Assembly (NCBI RefSeq): GCF_019703515.2
Contig: NC_059365.1
Location: 39,074,001 to 39,138,000 of the forward strand
Direction of reading: 5' to 3'
DNA length: 64,000 nt
From: Myxocyprinus asiaticus
Lineage: Eukaryota > Chordata > Actinopteri > Cypriniformes > Catostomidae
Part shown: positions 22,640 to 33,999 of the stretch, piece after piece
How positions within the stretch are numbered: position 1 is the first letter of the stretch
Layout: each line of letters starts with the position of its first letter
Program-made: the position numbers and the translations under genes
Notes under the pieces: model-generated
The model's database searches: none
Told to the model about the DNA's origin: nothing
What the model saw: only the letters and a program-made list of their open reading frames with translations

Positions 22640-22720
22640 GTCACTGGTAACAAATCGTTGCAGCATAGATGTAAGCAGCTGCTTATATACGCTTACTCTG
22701 GCAATGTGATTGGTCGGATT
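22640..22720 (-). promoter_or_regulatory. TATA/CCAAT-type promoter candidate facing sting1
   Basis: On the minus strand CCAAT (22,713-22,709) is followed after about 20 bp by GTATATAAGCAGCTGC (TATA at about 22,690-22,683). Direction and position, about 1.5 kb upstream of the sting1 ATG, would suit a first non-coding exon. DIRS-like elements in this window have similar TATATAAG promoters, so it could instead belong to an unclassified element. No transcript evidence is available. Confidence 0.3.
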
Positions 22721-22799
22721 AAATGAACATGCTCCTCCCGAACTTTGTTTATGAAAGTCCATTTTACGTGGCTCATATCACTGCGGTTTCCTGGTGAAA

Positions 22800-24172
22800 T
22801 GAACACTAGAGGTGCTACAGTAACAATTACTTTTATTCCTTTTCATATAATTCATGAGTAAAATGACAGATTATTAGTTCATAAAAATTAACTTTTCACC
22901 CTGTTCTTCACACAATGTTGTCTTCTAAGCACTTTTACTGTAGTGCATGACTCGTAAGGCGATACATTTTAACGTTTGCATTACATAACTATTAACGCTA
23001 TACAGTGAATGCTAGGCCTTTGACGTCACATTAATTTTGATCTTCAGTTAGCAAGATAATGCATTTGAACAGAAGAAAGTGAAAGAAGGCTATTATGGTC
23101 ACAATTTTCTTGGAATATGTAGTACTACGGTTAAAAAGAGCCGCCAACTTGCTGTTCTCTGCTTTTGTTTATATATTTTTTATTATTTCACTGTTTTGAA
23201 TGTGACGTTTTCTTAGCTCTCATGGCATTATGGGATAGTACAGAACAATTACATAATCTCTTCTTTTAATCTCACTATAATAGTCTATTTTTGCTGCATT
23301 GTGAAATAAATCATCAACAATCATGGCATATTATGTTTTTTATTAATATAAGTATGAATATGTTTATTTATTAAGCATTTATAACATGTAAGTTAAAATG
23401 CTCACTATTTGGCAAGTATTGCATGAAAGTCACACTTTATATTCAGTTGTTATGACTGCATATCAATGATTTATGATGCATTTGTAAATTAATTATTTGT
23501 CAATAATGAACCCCTTTATAAATTCTTAACAAAGAGAGCTTTAATGTAAAATGTTACATACTTTACACCTACAGTACGTCTGTACCTACATATCTACAGT
23601 GGGGTCCAAATTTTTGAAAATCTGGGATTTTGTTTTCTTTTCGTTTAAAGCTGAAAATAAACAGGTTTCAAAATTTCAAAAATGTAAAATGAAAAATCTC
23701 ATAAAATTAAGAAATATTAAATTCTGCAAATCTATAACTTAGACCATTGCTAAATTCTTTATATAAAAGGTCAGACTTCCTTGCTTTCATTGAAGCACAC
23801 AACAGGCTTTTTAATATTCTCAAATCATGCTGGATAACATGAATCATCAGTCCATACCAGCTCAGGTGCTTGCTTTCATTAAAGAATACAGGGTACATAA
23901 CAAATACTAAAAAACTCTAAAATTCATCTAAATGTTTAATACAACTTTTCACTCAAAATGTTATGCTGATAATATGATTTGCATATTGTCATAATATTCA
24001 GACCAGATGACGAGTTAAATTCCAGTGAACAAACTTTATTATTCATTCATCAACTGTATCTCTCACTACAACTCTCAGTAATGGCGGGACCCCGCCCCCG
24101 TAACCCCAGCAACCCTGGATACTGCTGTGTAATAACCAATCACAAGAATATACGTCAATATCATCACACATA
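22800..24172. other. AT-rich spacer, mostly unassigned
   Basis: No convincing exon or ORF. At about 23,598 an ACAGTGGGGTCCAAATTTTTG word resembles a Tc1-type terminus. A GC-rich patch (GGCGGGACCCCGCCCCCGTA) lies at 24,082-24,101, followed by a CCAAT word. Otherwise nothing was recognised. Confidence 0.4.
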
Positions 24173-24698
24173 CAGTTGTGCTCAAAAGTTTGCATACCCT
24201 GGCAGAAATTGTGAAATTTTGGCATTGATTTTGAAAATATGACTGATCATGCAAAGGATAGTGATCATATGAAGCCATTTATTATCACACAGTTTTTGGC
24301 TCCTTTTTAAATCATAATGATAACAGAAATCACCCAAATGGCCCTGATCAAAAGTTTACATACCCTTGAATGTTTGGCCTTGTTACAGACACACAAGGTG
24401 ACACACACAGGTTTAAATGGCAATTAAAGATTAATTTCCCTCACCTGTGGCTTTTTAAATTGCAATTAGTGTTTGTGTATAAATAGTCAATGTGTTTGTT
24501 AGCTCTCACGTGCATGCACTGAGCAGGCTAGATACCGAGTCTTGGGGAGCAGAAAAGAACTGTCAAAAGACATGCGTAACAAGGTAATGGAACTTTATAA
24601 AGATGGAAAAGGATATAAAAAGATATCCAAAGCCTTGAAAATGCCAGTAAGTACTGTTCAATCACTTATTAAAAAGTGGAAAATTTGGGGATCTACAG
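24173..24698 (+). pseudogene. Truncated Tc1-like transposon, 5' part
   Basis: It begins after TA with CAGTTGTGCTCAAAAGTTTG, a Tc1-type terminal repeat; a second AAAGTTTACATACCCTTG word lies at 24,350-24,370. From about 24,555 it encodes the start of a transposase DNA-binding domain (KELSKDMRNKVMELYKDGKG, then KMPVSTVQSLIKKWK), a helix-turn-helix. It ends at about 24,698, where DIRS sequence begins, so the catalytic domain and right end are absent. Confidence 0.8.
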
Positions 24699-24705
24699 TG
24701 GGCGA

Positions 24706-24955
24706 ATTCTGACATGCTATGGGAGCATAGACCGCCTTGACGGTTGATGTACGCTTCCGATGCTATGTTGTCCATCCGGACCAACACGTGCTTGCCCTGA
24801 ATCAACGGCCGAAGCCTCCGCAGGGCGAGCAGTACTGCCAACAACTCTTGGCAGTTGATGTGCCAATGCAGCCGCGGGCCAGTGCAGGAGCCGGCGGCTG
24901 TGTGCCCACTGCATACGGTGCCCCAGCCCATCTTGGAAGCATCTGTTGTAACCAC
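24706..24955 (-). pseudogene. DIRS RNase H domain fragment
   Basis: Minus-strand frame with VTTDASKMGWG (first catalytic Asp), INCQELLAVLLALRR (Glu) and VRMDNIASEAYINRQGG (second Asp). These are the RNase H motifs of DIRS pol. The fragment breaks soon after INRQGG, where Tc1 sequence begins. Confidence 0.82.
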
Positions 24956-25180
24956 GACACACCTGGAGACCTGCTCTAGGGGAACCCCTGCCCATAGAAA
25001 TGCAAGGTCGGTCTACGGGCTGAAGAGGCGGCGACAGATCGGCGTGATGGCCACGCGATGTGTCCCGCGGCGCCATGCCCATCTCGGGACTCGAGTCTGA
25101 AGCCAGTACTGAAGCGTTCTCATATGCATCAACCCGAGTGGTGTGGCCGCCGCTGAGGATGCCATATGCCCCAGGAGCCT

Positions 25181-25900
25181 CTAAAGAAGTTTCAGTGGAA
25201 CTGCTGTTCTCCATCTCAACACCTTCAGACAGTTCAGCACCGACTGTGCACGCTCGTTCGTGAGGCGCGTTGTCATCGAGACTGAGTCCAACTCTAGACC
25301 GAGAAAGAAGATGCTCTGAACCGGGGAGAGCTTGCTCTTTTCCCAGCTGACCCAAAGCCCCAGTCGGCTGAGGTGCCGGAGCACAAGGTACCTGTGTGCG
25401 CACAGCAACACTCGAGAGTGAGCTAGGATTAGCCAGTCGTCAAGATAGTTGAGGATGCGGATGCCCACTTCCCTTAGCGGGGCAAGGGCAGCCTCTGCAA
25501 CCTTGGTGAAGACGCGAGGGGACAAGGACAGGCCGAAGGGGAGGACCTTGTACTGGTGTGCCTGGCTTACGAAGGCAAACCGCAGGAAGGGTCTGTGTCG
25601 AGGTAAGACCGAGACGTGAAAGTACGCATTTTTCAGGTCTACTGCCGCAAACCAATCTTGATGCCGGACGCTCGCTAGAATGCGTTTTTGCATCAGCATC
25701 TTGAACAGGAGTCTGTGCAAAGCCCGGTTCAGTGCTCGCAGGTCCAGGATTGGTCGCAACCCACCGCCTTTCTTCAGTACGATGAAGTAAGGGCTGTAGA
25801 ACCCTTTCTTCATCTCAGCTGGAGGGACAGGCTCTATCACGCCCTTGCGCAGAAGGGTAGCGATCTCCGCATGCAAGGTAGTGGCATTCTCACCCTTCAC
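25181..25900 (-). pseudogene. DIRS reverse transcriptase domain
   Basis: 239 open codons covering most of the RT: GGGLRPILDLRALNRAL, DWFAAVDLKNAYFHVSV, FGLSLSPRVFTKVAE and the catalytic YLDD (ILNYLDDWLILAHS), then WEKSKLSPVQSIFFLGLELD. It is diagnostic of the DIRS order. It would copy element RNA into DNA. The frame is lost just before the LLGHM-type block, so it is not joined to RNase H in this copy. Confidence 0.88.
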
Positions 25901-26439
25901 AGAGGTGAAGCAGACACCGCTGAACCTGGGCGGGTGCCTGGTGAGCTGAATTGCGTAGCCGAGTTGGACGGTCCGGGTCAGCCATCAGGACGGGTTGGAA
26001 AGCGCGAGCCATGCGTCCAAACTCCAGGTGAAGGGGACCAAGGGAATGATCACGTCGGACGTACTGGCTCGTGGGGCCTCACAGAGGGGCGGAGCTTGAG
26101 GTGCCACGTCGAGGGGACTCGAGCCCCATGGCCGTGCTGAGTCCAGGGACATCAAAGCACATACCTGGCTCCTGCCGCCCACCATAAGATTGGTCGAGGA
26201 GGGGGGAGGAGGAATCTCGTGCCCGTAGTCCACTAGAACCAATCCCATGTGGGTGTGTTTGTGCCACAGCTGGGCACACAGGGGCGGGGGGTACGCCGCT
26301 GGAGTGCCATACCTGCCAAAATGGGATGGTGGTAGTGACGACGGCCGTGCGCACTGGATATGTGACCCAGGAGACAAGGGAACCATTCTTTTGTCAGGCT
26401 TTTGGGTGCCGCAGCCTTCTGGGCATAATAACAAGGGTT

Positions 26440-27160
26440 TCTGAGTCTTACATACTGCACATTTAAGAAAAGGGTTCTTACCAATAACAAAGCTGAGGGA
26501 GGTCTAAATTATACATTCAAGACAAATTGGCTGAAGAGACTTCTACTTGATCCCAACTCCAGTTGGAACCACATTCCTCATAGTATTTTTAATCAAGTGG
26601 GTGGCTTAAGATTTCTGTTGATGTGTGACTATCTTTTCTCAAAATTACTACTTAAACTGTCTACTTAAACAATTTTACCAGCTAGCACTCCTTGCTTGGA
26701 AGATGTGTTACATCCATAATTTTTCTCCTCATACCTCTGTTGGGCCATGTATCATGTATTCAGATAGAAGACAAAGGCAGGCCTAACACAGTTGTAAAAA
26801 CCTAACTCAGGCCATACCAGGTCATAAATTATGCTGATAAAAATGATTTTACACTGAAAGACATTTCATTTTATAAAAATAAAGATAAGGGTTTTGATTT
26901 TTTTGGTTAACCTTTTTATTTTGTTAGCTAAATTTCATATTCATAAGCAAAAAGATTATCCCCAACTGTCCGGATTTTTATTATAGAATTTGAAAATTAT
27001 TTGCAATCTTTAAGGATGTTAAATTACAAAAAGTCCAAAGTTTGTGTAAAGTACTATGATGATATGTTTACAAATCTTTATGAATCTTTATGACTCTAAT
27101 GTTATAATGCTATGCTTGTGTTATTATGTACATGTTTGTATATAATGAAATAAATAAATT
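26440..27160 (+). pseudogene. LINE 3' fragment (L1/Tx1-like pol C-terminus)
   Basis: Plus-strand frames show decayed blocks typical of the LINE pol C-terminus: a WNHIPHSIFNxVGGLRFL-like region near 26,565-26,620 and an LLAWKMCYIHNFSPHT-like region near 26,690-26,735. A YYDDMFTNLYESL block follows near 27,050, before an AT-rich 3' end with AAATAAATAAA at 27,148-27,158. Stops and frameshifts abound. A 110-bp piece of the 1.83-kb LTR-like element interrupts it at about 26,738-26,850. Confidence 0.5.
26738..26850 (+). repeat. Third, truncated copy of the 1.83-kb LTR-like element
   Basis: TGTTGGGCCATGTATCATGT, then ATTCAGATAGAAGACAAAGG, matches the 5' end of the elements at 27,215 and (inverted) 33,999. 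Only about 110 bp remain. Confidence 0.75.
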
Positions 27161-27214
27161 GGACCTTGTGACAAGGAGGAGGGCATGGCCACGCTGTGAG
27201 TATGCACGGCCGGT

Positions 27215-29043
27215 TGTTGGGCCACATGTATTCAGATAGAAGACAAAGGCAGGCCTAACATAGTCATAAAAACCTAACTCAAGCCCCCACCTTCCAAGTC
27301 GTAAATCTTACTGATAAAAATCGCACCAAAATCAAACAAAGGGAGTCCAAAACAGACTACAAATCCATGAAGCCTTGCTCACTAAAGGATCGAACTCTCA
27401 ACTCCTATTGGATGAGGCACACAACATAACATCACCTCAAACCATGACATCATCAGGAGTTGAAATACCTCTGAAATGTTTTCGTGAGTTGCTTCCAGCG
27501 ACTTTTTTTGCAGTGTGTGGACGCAGCTCTTCGCTGCTCTCATGTGCAACCTCGTGGCACAAGGAAGTAACGTCCGACTTGAAACTGTGGCCATACAATC
27601 TCCATCTCGCTGGACGAGTTGAGATTACTCTGTGTTCATCCGAACATGCTAACGGATCCGAAGGAGTCCGCCGAGCAATTCGCATCTTCATCCGTTTGCC
27701 TACAGAAGTGAAGGGATTAAAGATTCCTCTTCCATCTTCAATCAAGTCCACATTTCTGAGTTCTCCGCCAGCCCGCCGAGAATCAACAGCCATACCACCC
27801 GCCGACAGAGCGAGGAAACGGCCTCCCGTCATCACCCGAGCCTCAAGGAACCGGGTCAGAGTTAAAGGACGGAGGAAAACACATTCTACCTGTGTACCTC
27901 ATGCGATTCAAGTAAGAGGTTTACGTCTGGGCAGAGATAGAATATTATAGTGTGTTATTCTTGTGTTTCAAGGTTTTTGCTTGTACAGTTTACGGACCGC
28001 AATGTCCGCTCATTATTAATACTCAGGGTATTAATTATCACAAATTTGTTTTGCTGTATTGTGGTCCAATCAAATTGGATTGTTGTGCAATTTCGCCATC
28101 GCGGGTGAGACAGCAACTGAGTTCATCCATTAAAGAGGCAAATAACGCAGGACTTTTACGAGCCGTCCACCACGTCTGTGAGTGATAAACACAGCTGCTT
28201 TCTCTCCCACTGTCGCAAAATCGGCTTTAGGGCTGTCACTTAATCATCTCTCTCTCTCTCTCTCACACTAACCACACACACACACACACCTTATGTGTTA
28301 TAGGATTATTTTCATTTCCATATCTAATCATATCACTGTTTAGTTTGTAGTTGTAAGTCGGAAGTTTATTGACTGCACTGTATGAATTATTAATTGATAT
28401 TACTGCATAAATAAACTTTGTTTATATTACAAAGAGAAGTGTTTTGGTTTGTTTTGCATACGCCTGTGTCATGCTGACGGGATGTCAGTGCTCGGATTCA
28501 AACCTTCATTCATTGTTTTTTTTTTTCCCGAAAATCGATATTCTTCGGATGTCGATTTTCCTAAGAAAACAATCTAATATTGAGACTGTTTTACTATCTG
28601 GTTATTAGTCCCTAATTCCAGGGTGGTGCCCCGTCAATGTTAATCCTTATTAATATTCTATTGATTTTTGATAATTGATAATTATCTTTGATTGTTGAAT
28701 TTGAATGATCAATAAGCTAGTGTTAATTTTAATGTTTCATCGATGTTAACAATTAACGATTATCTTTGATAATTGTTGATTTAAAGGATTAAAAAAGCTA
28801 ACATTGATTCTCATCAATGTTCTATTGATTTTAATAATTAATAATTATCTTTGATAATTATTAATTATTGCTAATAACCAAACTTGCTCCTAAACATGGC
28901 ACACTACATTTACTGGAGCCCCATATGAGGTTTTAATGAGTTAGATCCAACTGATTAATTTAAATATTAATTAATAACTACAGAAATAATTATTAATTAT
29001 TTCTGATAGTAACACTGATCTAAACAACCAGTAAAGCCCTACA
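27215..29043 (+). mobile_element. 1.83-kb TG...CA LTR-like element, copy A
   Basis: Ends are TGTTGGGCC and GCCCTACA. CGGT is duplicated at 27,211-27,214 and 29,044-29,047, and the interrupted LTR is contiguous once the insert is removed. AATAAA lies at 28,410-28,415. Short (TC)n and (CA)n runs lie near 28,245-28,290. The 3' third is very AT-rich with repeated TTGATAATTATCTTTGAT words. TG...CA ends, 4-bp duplication and no long ORF fit a long solo LTR; the family is not recognised. Ginger-type DNA transposons also have TGT...ACA ends and 4-bp duplications. Confidence 0.8.
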
Positions 29044-29416
29044 CGGTGCTGAATCAGGTAATCAGTGGGAGAGCGAGATAAAGGGGAGCCGGAGATGCCA
29101 GTTCGAGAGAGAGAGAGACGCACATGGCCGCGTTGCATGTGTGTCTGTGTTTGTCGAGGAGCAGTTGAGGACCGGGCGACAGCGTGTCTGGGAACCGGTG
29201 AGCAAGTTTTCCTCTCTCTCTCCTCTCTCTCTCTCTCTGTGTCTCTCGCTCGCCCTTTCCCTCTCCCCACTCCTCCCCTCGTCTCTCCCCCAGGTTCCCA
29301 GGAGGCGGGGTGGACCACCGGCTAACAGAATGGCTGGAAGGGCAGCATCTCCACTCCAGAGATGGGGGGGGTAGGTCAGTCTGGTGGCACCCCAGCCTGA
29401 ATCGGGCGGAGAGGAG

Positions 29417-29659
29417 TATAACGAGGAGGAAGGCATGGCCGGGCTGTGAGGACACACGGCCGGTACTGAATCAGGTGATCAGTTGGAGAGCAAGATAAAG
29501 GGGAGCTGGAGACGCCAGTTCGAGAGAGAGAGAGAGAGACACACGTGGCCACATCGCATTTGTGTCTGTGTTTGTTTATGTTTGTTTTAAGTTTGACATT
29601 AAAACTTTGTTTACTGTTCAGCTGGTTCCCTCCTCCTCGCCAATCCTTGAACTGTTACA
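29417..29659 (+). repeat. 3' LTR of the older Gypsy element
   Basis: Starts TATAACGAGGAGGAAGGC (first dinucleotide changed from TG) after a purine-rich tract and ends CTGTTACA. It contains the GCTGGAGACGCCAGTTCGAG block shared with the 5' copy. Confidence 0.75.
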
Positions 29660-29662
29660 GAC

Positions 29663-30009
29663 TGTGGCAGCGGGGGTGTGGTCAAGCATCTCTCCGGAGA
29701 GAGAGAAAGCGGTAAGGGTGCTTACACCTGAGCTAAATTATGTCTAACACCTGTCTCTAATTTCAGTGAGCACGGAAAGAGCGGCATAAATAGACACACC
29801 GCATATAGAAGAGGGAGAGAGACTGGACACGACAGACCCGAACCAGAGCAAAGATTTTTTATTACGAGTAATGAGAGTTTATTTTGTGAAGCGGTGTGTG
29901 ATAGTGGTTTAACTTAGTGCTTAACGTGAGACTGTAAATTGTGCTGCAAAGAGGAAAAAATAAATCCTTACCTAAACAAGGAAAGCTTCTTCTCGCCTCC
30001 TCCTTTACA
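29663..30009 (+). repeat. 5' LTR of the Gmr1-like Gypsy
   Basis: TGTGGCAGCGGGGGTGTGG to CTCCTCCTTTACA. A primer-binding-site-like TGGTGCTGAAGACCGGG follows at 30,011-30,027. AATAAA is at about 29,959. Confidence 0.92.
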
Positions 30010-30046
30010 CTGGTGCTGAAGACCGGGATTGAAGTTTGGGTTGAAG

Positions 30047-30997
30047 ATGGATGGAAGTCGTCCCATAGAGTCCTCCCAGTTGGCGGAGATCCTCCAAGCC
30101 CTCGCCAGCCTACATCAGAGCCACCAACAGACACTGCTTGAGCTCCGACAAGATCAAGACCGCTGGTTTGTCGAGCTCCTGCACACTCAAGCCGAGGACT
30201 GGCAGGCGATCCGGAGCCTCCTCAGCCAGGAAGCGTCCTCAGCCGCGACCCCGGGCACTCCCACGCCGTTACCCCCGCCAGCTTTACAGAAAATGGGGGC
30301 GGCAGATGACCCTGAGGCCTTCCTGGATTTGTTTGAGCGGACCGCCGAGATCTGGGGCTGGCCGCTCGGCCAATGGGCGGCCCGACTGATCCCACTATTG
30401 TCCGGGGAAGCCCAGCTCGTGGCTCAACAACTGCCAGCGACGAGCCTCCTGGCCTACGGAGATTTAAAAAGAGCCATCTTGCAATGGGTTGGTCGCACTC
30501 CAGAGGAAAGTCATCAACTCTTCCGGAGCTTGAAGTTGGAGAGCTCTGACCGCCCGTTTGCCTTCGCCCAGTGGCTCTGTGATGCCTGCCGAAGATGGCT
30601 GCTAGCGGGGGACCGTGACGTCGATGGAGTTATCGACCAGGTGGTACTGGAACAATTCACACATCGACTGCCAAAGGGGATGGCGGAGTGGGTCCAGTGC
30701 CACCGCCCAGCGTCGTTGGAGGAAGCTGTCCGACTTGCGGAGGACCACATGGTGGCGATCCCGAGGGCAGAAGAGCCCTCCTACATCTTCTCTCCTCCCT
30801 CTGTTTCTTTCCCCTCCCCTCTCTCCTCTCGTTCTGCTCTCTCTCCAGGTCCCGTTCCTGCCCCACGCAGACGAGGACTTCAGCCCCTGAGACCAGTTCC
30901 CCGGGTGTGGGAGGCGACACCTTCCCCTACTCCAATGCCCCGCCGGCCTGCTGGAGGTGCGGAGACCCGAGCCACTTCCGAGATCAGTACCCTCTGA
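30047..30997 (+). pseudogene. Gag of the Gmr1-like Gypsy (SCAN-like)
   Basis: The first true ATG is at 30,047 (MDGSRPIESSQLAEILQAL), about 37 bp after the LTR. An N-terminal glutamine-rich helix is followed by a capsid region (DDPEAFLDLFERTAEIWGW, LIPLLSGEAQLVAQQLP, YGDLKRAILQWVGRTPEESH). This resembles the SCAN domain, which is thought to derive from Gmr1-like gag. The frame runs on to 30,997, but the zinc knuckle (CWRCGDPSHFRDQY) lies in the next frame at about 30,945-30,995, so a frameshift separates them. The knuckle's last Cys is Tyr here. Confidence 0.82.
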
Positions 30998-32157
30998 TGG
31001 AGCTGGGGACGGTGGTGTGGGTCTCTGACCTCCCACAGGCTGCCCCCGACCGGGCCGGAGCGTACCGGATACCAGTAAGTGTCAAGGGGGGTACTCACCA
31101 AGCATTGGTGGACACCGGGTGTAATCAAACCACTATCCACCAATGCCTGGTTCAACCCGAGGCATTGGTCACAACTAAAATGGTGAAGGTGAAATGTGTA
31201 CACGGGGATATTCACAAGTATCCGGTGGTGACCCTGACAATTAAATTCCGGGGGAAAAAGCATAGAGTGGAGGCCGCGGTTAGTTCCAGCCTCACCCATC
31301 CGCTGATTTTGGGGACTGATTGGCCTGATTTTAGAGTTTTATTAAAGGGATTTTGCGCGGATGGGTCCTGTACGAAAATAGGGAGATGTGCGATGTGTGA
31401 TGCTCTGGCAGGGGAGGCGGAGCCGGGGCCGTCCTCGACAGCTCCACGTCATAAAGACGAGAGAGGGGGAGAGGCTGCAGCCCCTCCCCTTCTCAGGGAA
31501 TTCCCTGACGGGGATTTCCCTTTGGAGCAGTCGTGAGACGAAACCCTCAAACACGCCTTTGACCAAGTGAGAGTCATCGATGGTCAACGACTCCAGCCGG
31601 ACATCGCCCTTTCATACCCCTATTTTGCAATTATAAATGAGCGGTTGTATAGAGTGACACAGGACACTCGGACCAAAGAGGATACAACCCAACTCTTGAT
31701 TCCAAGGAGCCGTCGGGAAATGGTATTCCAGGCGGCTCATTATAATCCCATGGCGGGTCACTTAGGAGAAAGGAAGACACTGAACCGCCTAATAGCCCGT
31801 TTCTATTGGCCGGGCATTGGCGGCGATGTCCACAGGTGGCGTGCGGCATGCCGCGAATGCCAGCTGGTTAACCCACTGGCCACCCCAAAAGTGCCATTGT
31901 GCCCTCTCCCTCTGATCGAGGTCCCCTTTGAGAGAATTGGAATGGACCTCGTCGGGCCATTAGAACGGTCAGCACGCGGACATCGCTTTGTATTGGTCCT
32001 AGTGGACTATGTAACGCGATATCCAGAAGCAGTGCCTCTTCGCAACATCTCAGCACGCAGTGTTGCGGAGGCACTCTTCAAAATAATCTCCCGGGTGGGG
32101 ATTCCAAAAGAAATCCTCACCGATCAGGGCACAACGTTTATGTCACAGACACTATGC
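30945..32157 (+). pseudogene. Zinc knuckle, protease and integrase N-terminal half
   Basis: One frame (interrupted by TGA at 31,534-31,536) covers the zinc knuckle, a retropepsin-like domain and the integrase N-terminal half. The retropepsin domain has LVDTGCNQT with the catalytic Asp at about 31,110, and LILGTDWPDF later. The integrase part has the HHCC region (AHYNPMAGHLG, CRECQ) and the first two catalytic acids (GMDLVGPL, LTDQGTTF). The TGA is consistent with CGA to TGA decay. The coding stretch stops abruptly at 32,157, where the 1.83-kb element is inserted. Confidence 0.88.
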
Positions 32158-33999
32158 TGTAGGGCTTTACTGGTTGTTTAGATCAGTATTACTATCAGAA
32201 ATAATTAATAATTAATAATTATTTCTGTAGTTATTAATCAATATTTAAATTAATTAATTGGATCTAACTCATTAAAACTCCAGTAAATGTAGTGTGCTAC
32301 GTTTAGGAGCAAGTTTGGTTATTAGCAATAATTAATAGTTATCAAAGATAATTATTAATTATTAAAATCAATAGAACATTGATGAGAATCAATGTTAGCT
32401 TTTTTTTAATCCTTTAAATCAACAGTTATCAAAAATAATCGTTAATTGTTAACGTCGATGAAACATTAAAATTAACACTAGCTTATTGATCATTCAAATT
32501 CAATCAAAGATAATTATCAATTATCAAAAATCAATAGAATATTAATAAGGATTAACATTGACGGGGCACCACCCTGGAATCAGGGACTAATAACCGAATA
32601 TTAAAACAGTCTCAATATTGGATTGTTTTCTTAGGAAAATCGACATCCGAAGAATATCGATTTTCGGGGAAAAAAAACAATGAATGAAGGTTTGAATCCG
32701 AGCACTGACATCCCGTCAGCATGACACAGGCGTATGCAAAACAAACCAAAACACTCCTCTTTGTAATATAAACAAGGTTTATTTATGCAGTAATATCAAT
32801 TAATAATTAATGCGATGCAGTCAATAAACTTCCGACTTACAACTACAAACTAAACAGTGATATGATTAGATATGGAAATAAAAAGAATCCTATAACACAT
32901 AAGGTGTGTGTGTGACAGAGTGTGTGTGTGTGTCAGTGTGGTTAGTGAGAGAGAGAGAGAGAGAGAGAGATGATTAAGTGACAGCCCGAAAGCTGATTTC
33001 ACGATAGCTGGAGATAAAGCAGCCGTGTTCATCACTCAGAGACGCGGTTTTACGAGCGGGGCTCGTAAAAGTCCCTTGTTATTTGACTCTTTAATGGATG
33101 AACTCAGTTGCTGTCTCACCCGCAATGGCGAAAATGCACAACAGTCCAATTTGGTTGGACCACAATACAGCAAATCAAATTCGTGATAATTAATACCCTG
33201 AGTATTAATAATTAGCGGACATGGCGGTCCGTAAACTGTACAAGCAAAAACCTTGAAACACAAGAATAACACGCTATAATATTCTATCTCTGCCCAGACG
33301 TAAACCTCTTACTTGAATCGCATGAGGACACAGGTAGAATGTGTTTTCCTCTGTCCTTTAACTTTGACCCGGTTCCTGGAGGCTCGGGTGATGACGGGGG
33401 CCGTTTCCTCGCGCTGTCGGCGGGCGGTAAGGCTTTTGATTCTCGGCGGGCTGGCGGAGAACTCAGAAATGTCGACTTGATTGAAGATGGAAGAGAAATC
33501 TTTAATCTCTTCACTTCTGTAGGCCAACGGATGAAGATGCGAATTGCTCAGTGGTCTCCGGATCTGTTAGAGTGTTTGGTTGAACACAGAGTAATCTCAA
33601 CTCGTCCAGCGAGATGGAGATTGTATGGCCACAGTTTCAAGTCGGACATTACTTCCTTAAGCCACGAGGTTGCACCGGAGAGCAGCAAAAAGCTACGTCC
33701 GTATTCGGTGAACTAAGTCGCTGGAAGCAACTTTGGAAGCATTTCAGAATTATTTGAAGTCCTGATGATGTCATGTTTGAGGGACGTTCTGTTGTGTGCC
33801 TCATCCTATAGGAGTTGAGCGCTCGATCCTTTAGTGAGCAAGGCTTCATGGATTTGTAGTCTGTTTTGGACTCCCTTTGTTTGATTTTGGTGTGATTTTT
33901 ATCAGTAGAATTTACGACTTAGAAGGAGGGGGCTTGAGGAACGTTTTTATGACTGTTAGGCCTGCCTTTGTCTTCTATCTGAATACATGAGGCCCAACA
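32158..33999 (-). mobile_element. 1.83-kb TG...CA LTR-like element, copy B (inverted)
   Basis: It reads on the minus strand from TGTTGGGCCTCATG (33,999) to GCCCTACA (32,158). It is flanked by ATGC (32,154-32,157) and ACGC (34,000-34,003). Removing it plus one flank restores the integrase frame, so the original site was ACGC and one copy has mutated. It is close to copy A over its full length and in opposite orientation, with scattered substitutions and small indels. A 191-codon ORF of copy A is frameshifted here, so that ORF is unlikely to be selected. Confidence 0.85.

Larger units (their letters stand above)
24706..26400 (-). mobile_element. DIRS-like retrotransposon fragment E (RT and RNase H)
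   Basis: A minus-strand pol fragment. It starts (5') in the gag-RT linker near 26,400, continues through RT (25,900-25,181) and ends in RNase H at about 24,706. Terminal repeats and recombinase are absent. It abuts the truncated Tc1 element on one side and a plus-strand LINE fragment on the other. Frames shift between RT and RNase H. Confidence 0.78.
27167..29659 (+). mobile_element. Older Gypsy LTR retrotransposon, mostly deleted
   Basis: The 5' LTR begins TGTGACAAGGAGGAGGGC at 27,167 and is split at 27,214/29,044 by the 1.83-kb element. The 3' LTR is 29,417-29,659, ending GAACTGTTACA. GACCT precedes the 5' LTR (27,162-27,166). The matching GACCT follows the 3' LTR, but its last two bases now lie beyond the younger Gypsy insertion (complete again at 36,104-36,108). 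Between the LTRs only about 260 bp of internal sequence remain, including a pyrimidine-rich stretch and a purine-rich tract (GGGCGGAGAGGAG) before the 3' LTR. Confidence 0.78.

Noticed and set aside
22490..22762. 90-codon minus-strand ORF as sting1 upstream exon
   Set aside because: No splice signal links it to 21,195, and the translation lacks similarity to STING or any recognised family.
27375..27950. 191-codon ORF inside the 1.83-kb LTR-like element copy A
   Set aside because: The same region in copy B is broken into several frames, and the translation is low-complexity with no domain; probably fortuitous.
29054..29457. Overlapping minus-strand ORFs of 115-133 codons
   Set aside because: They arise from pyrimidine/GA-rich Gypsy remnant sequence; translations are Ser/Leu or Arg/Glu runs with no homology.
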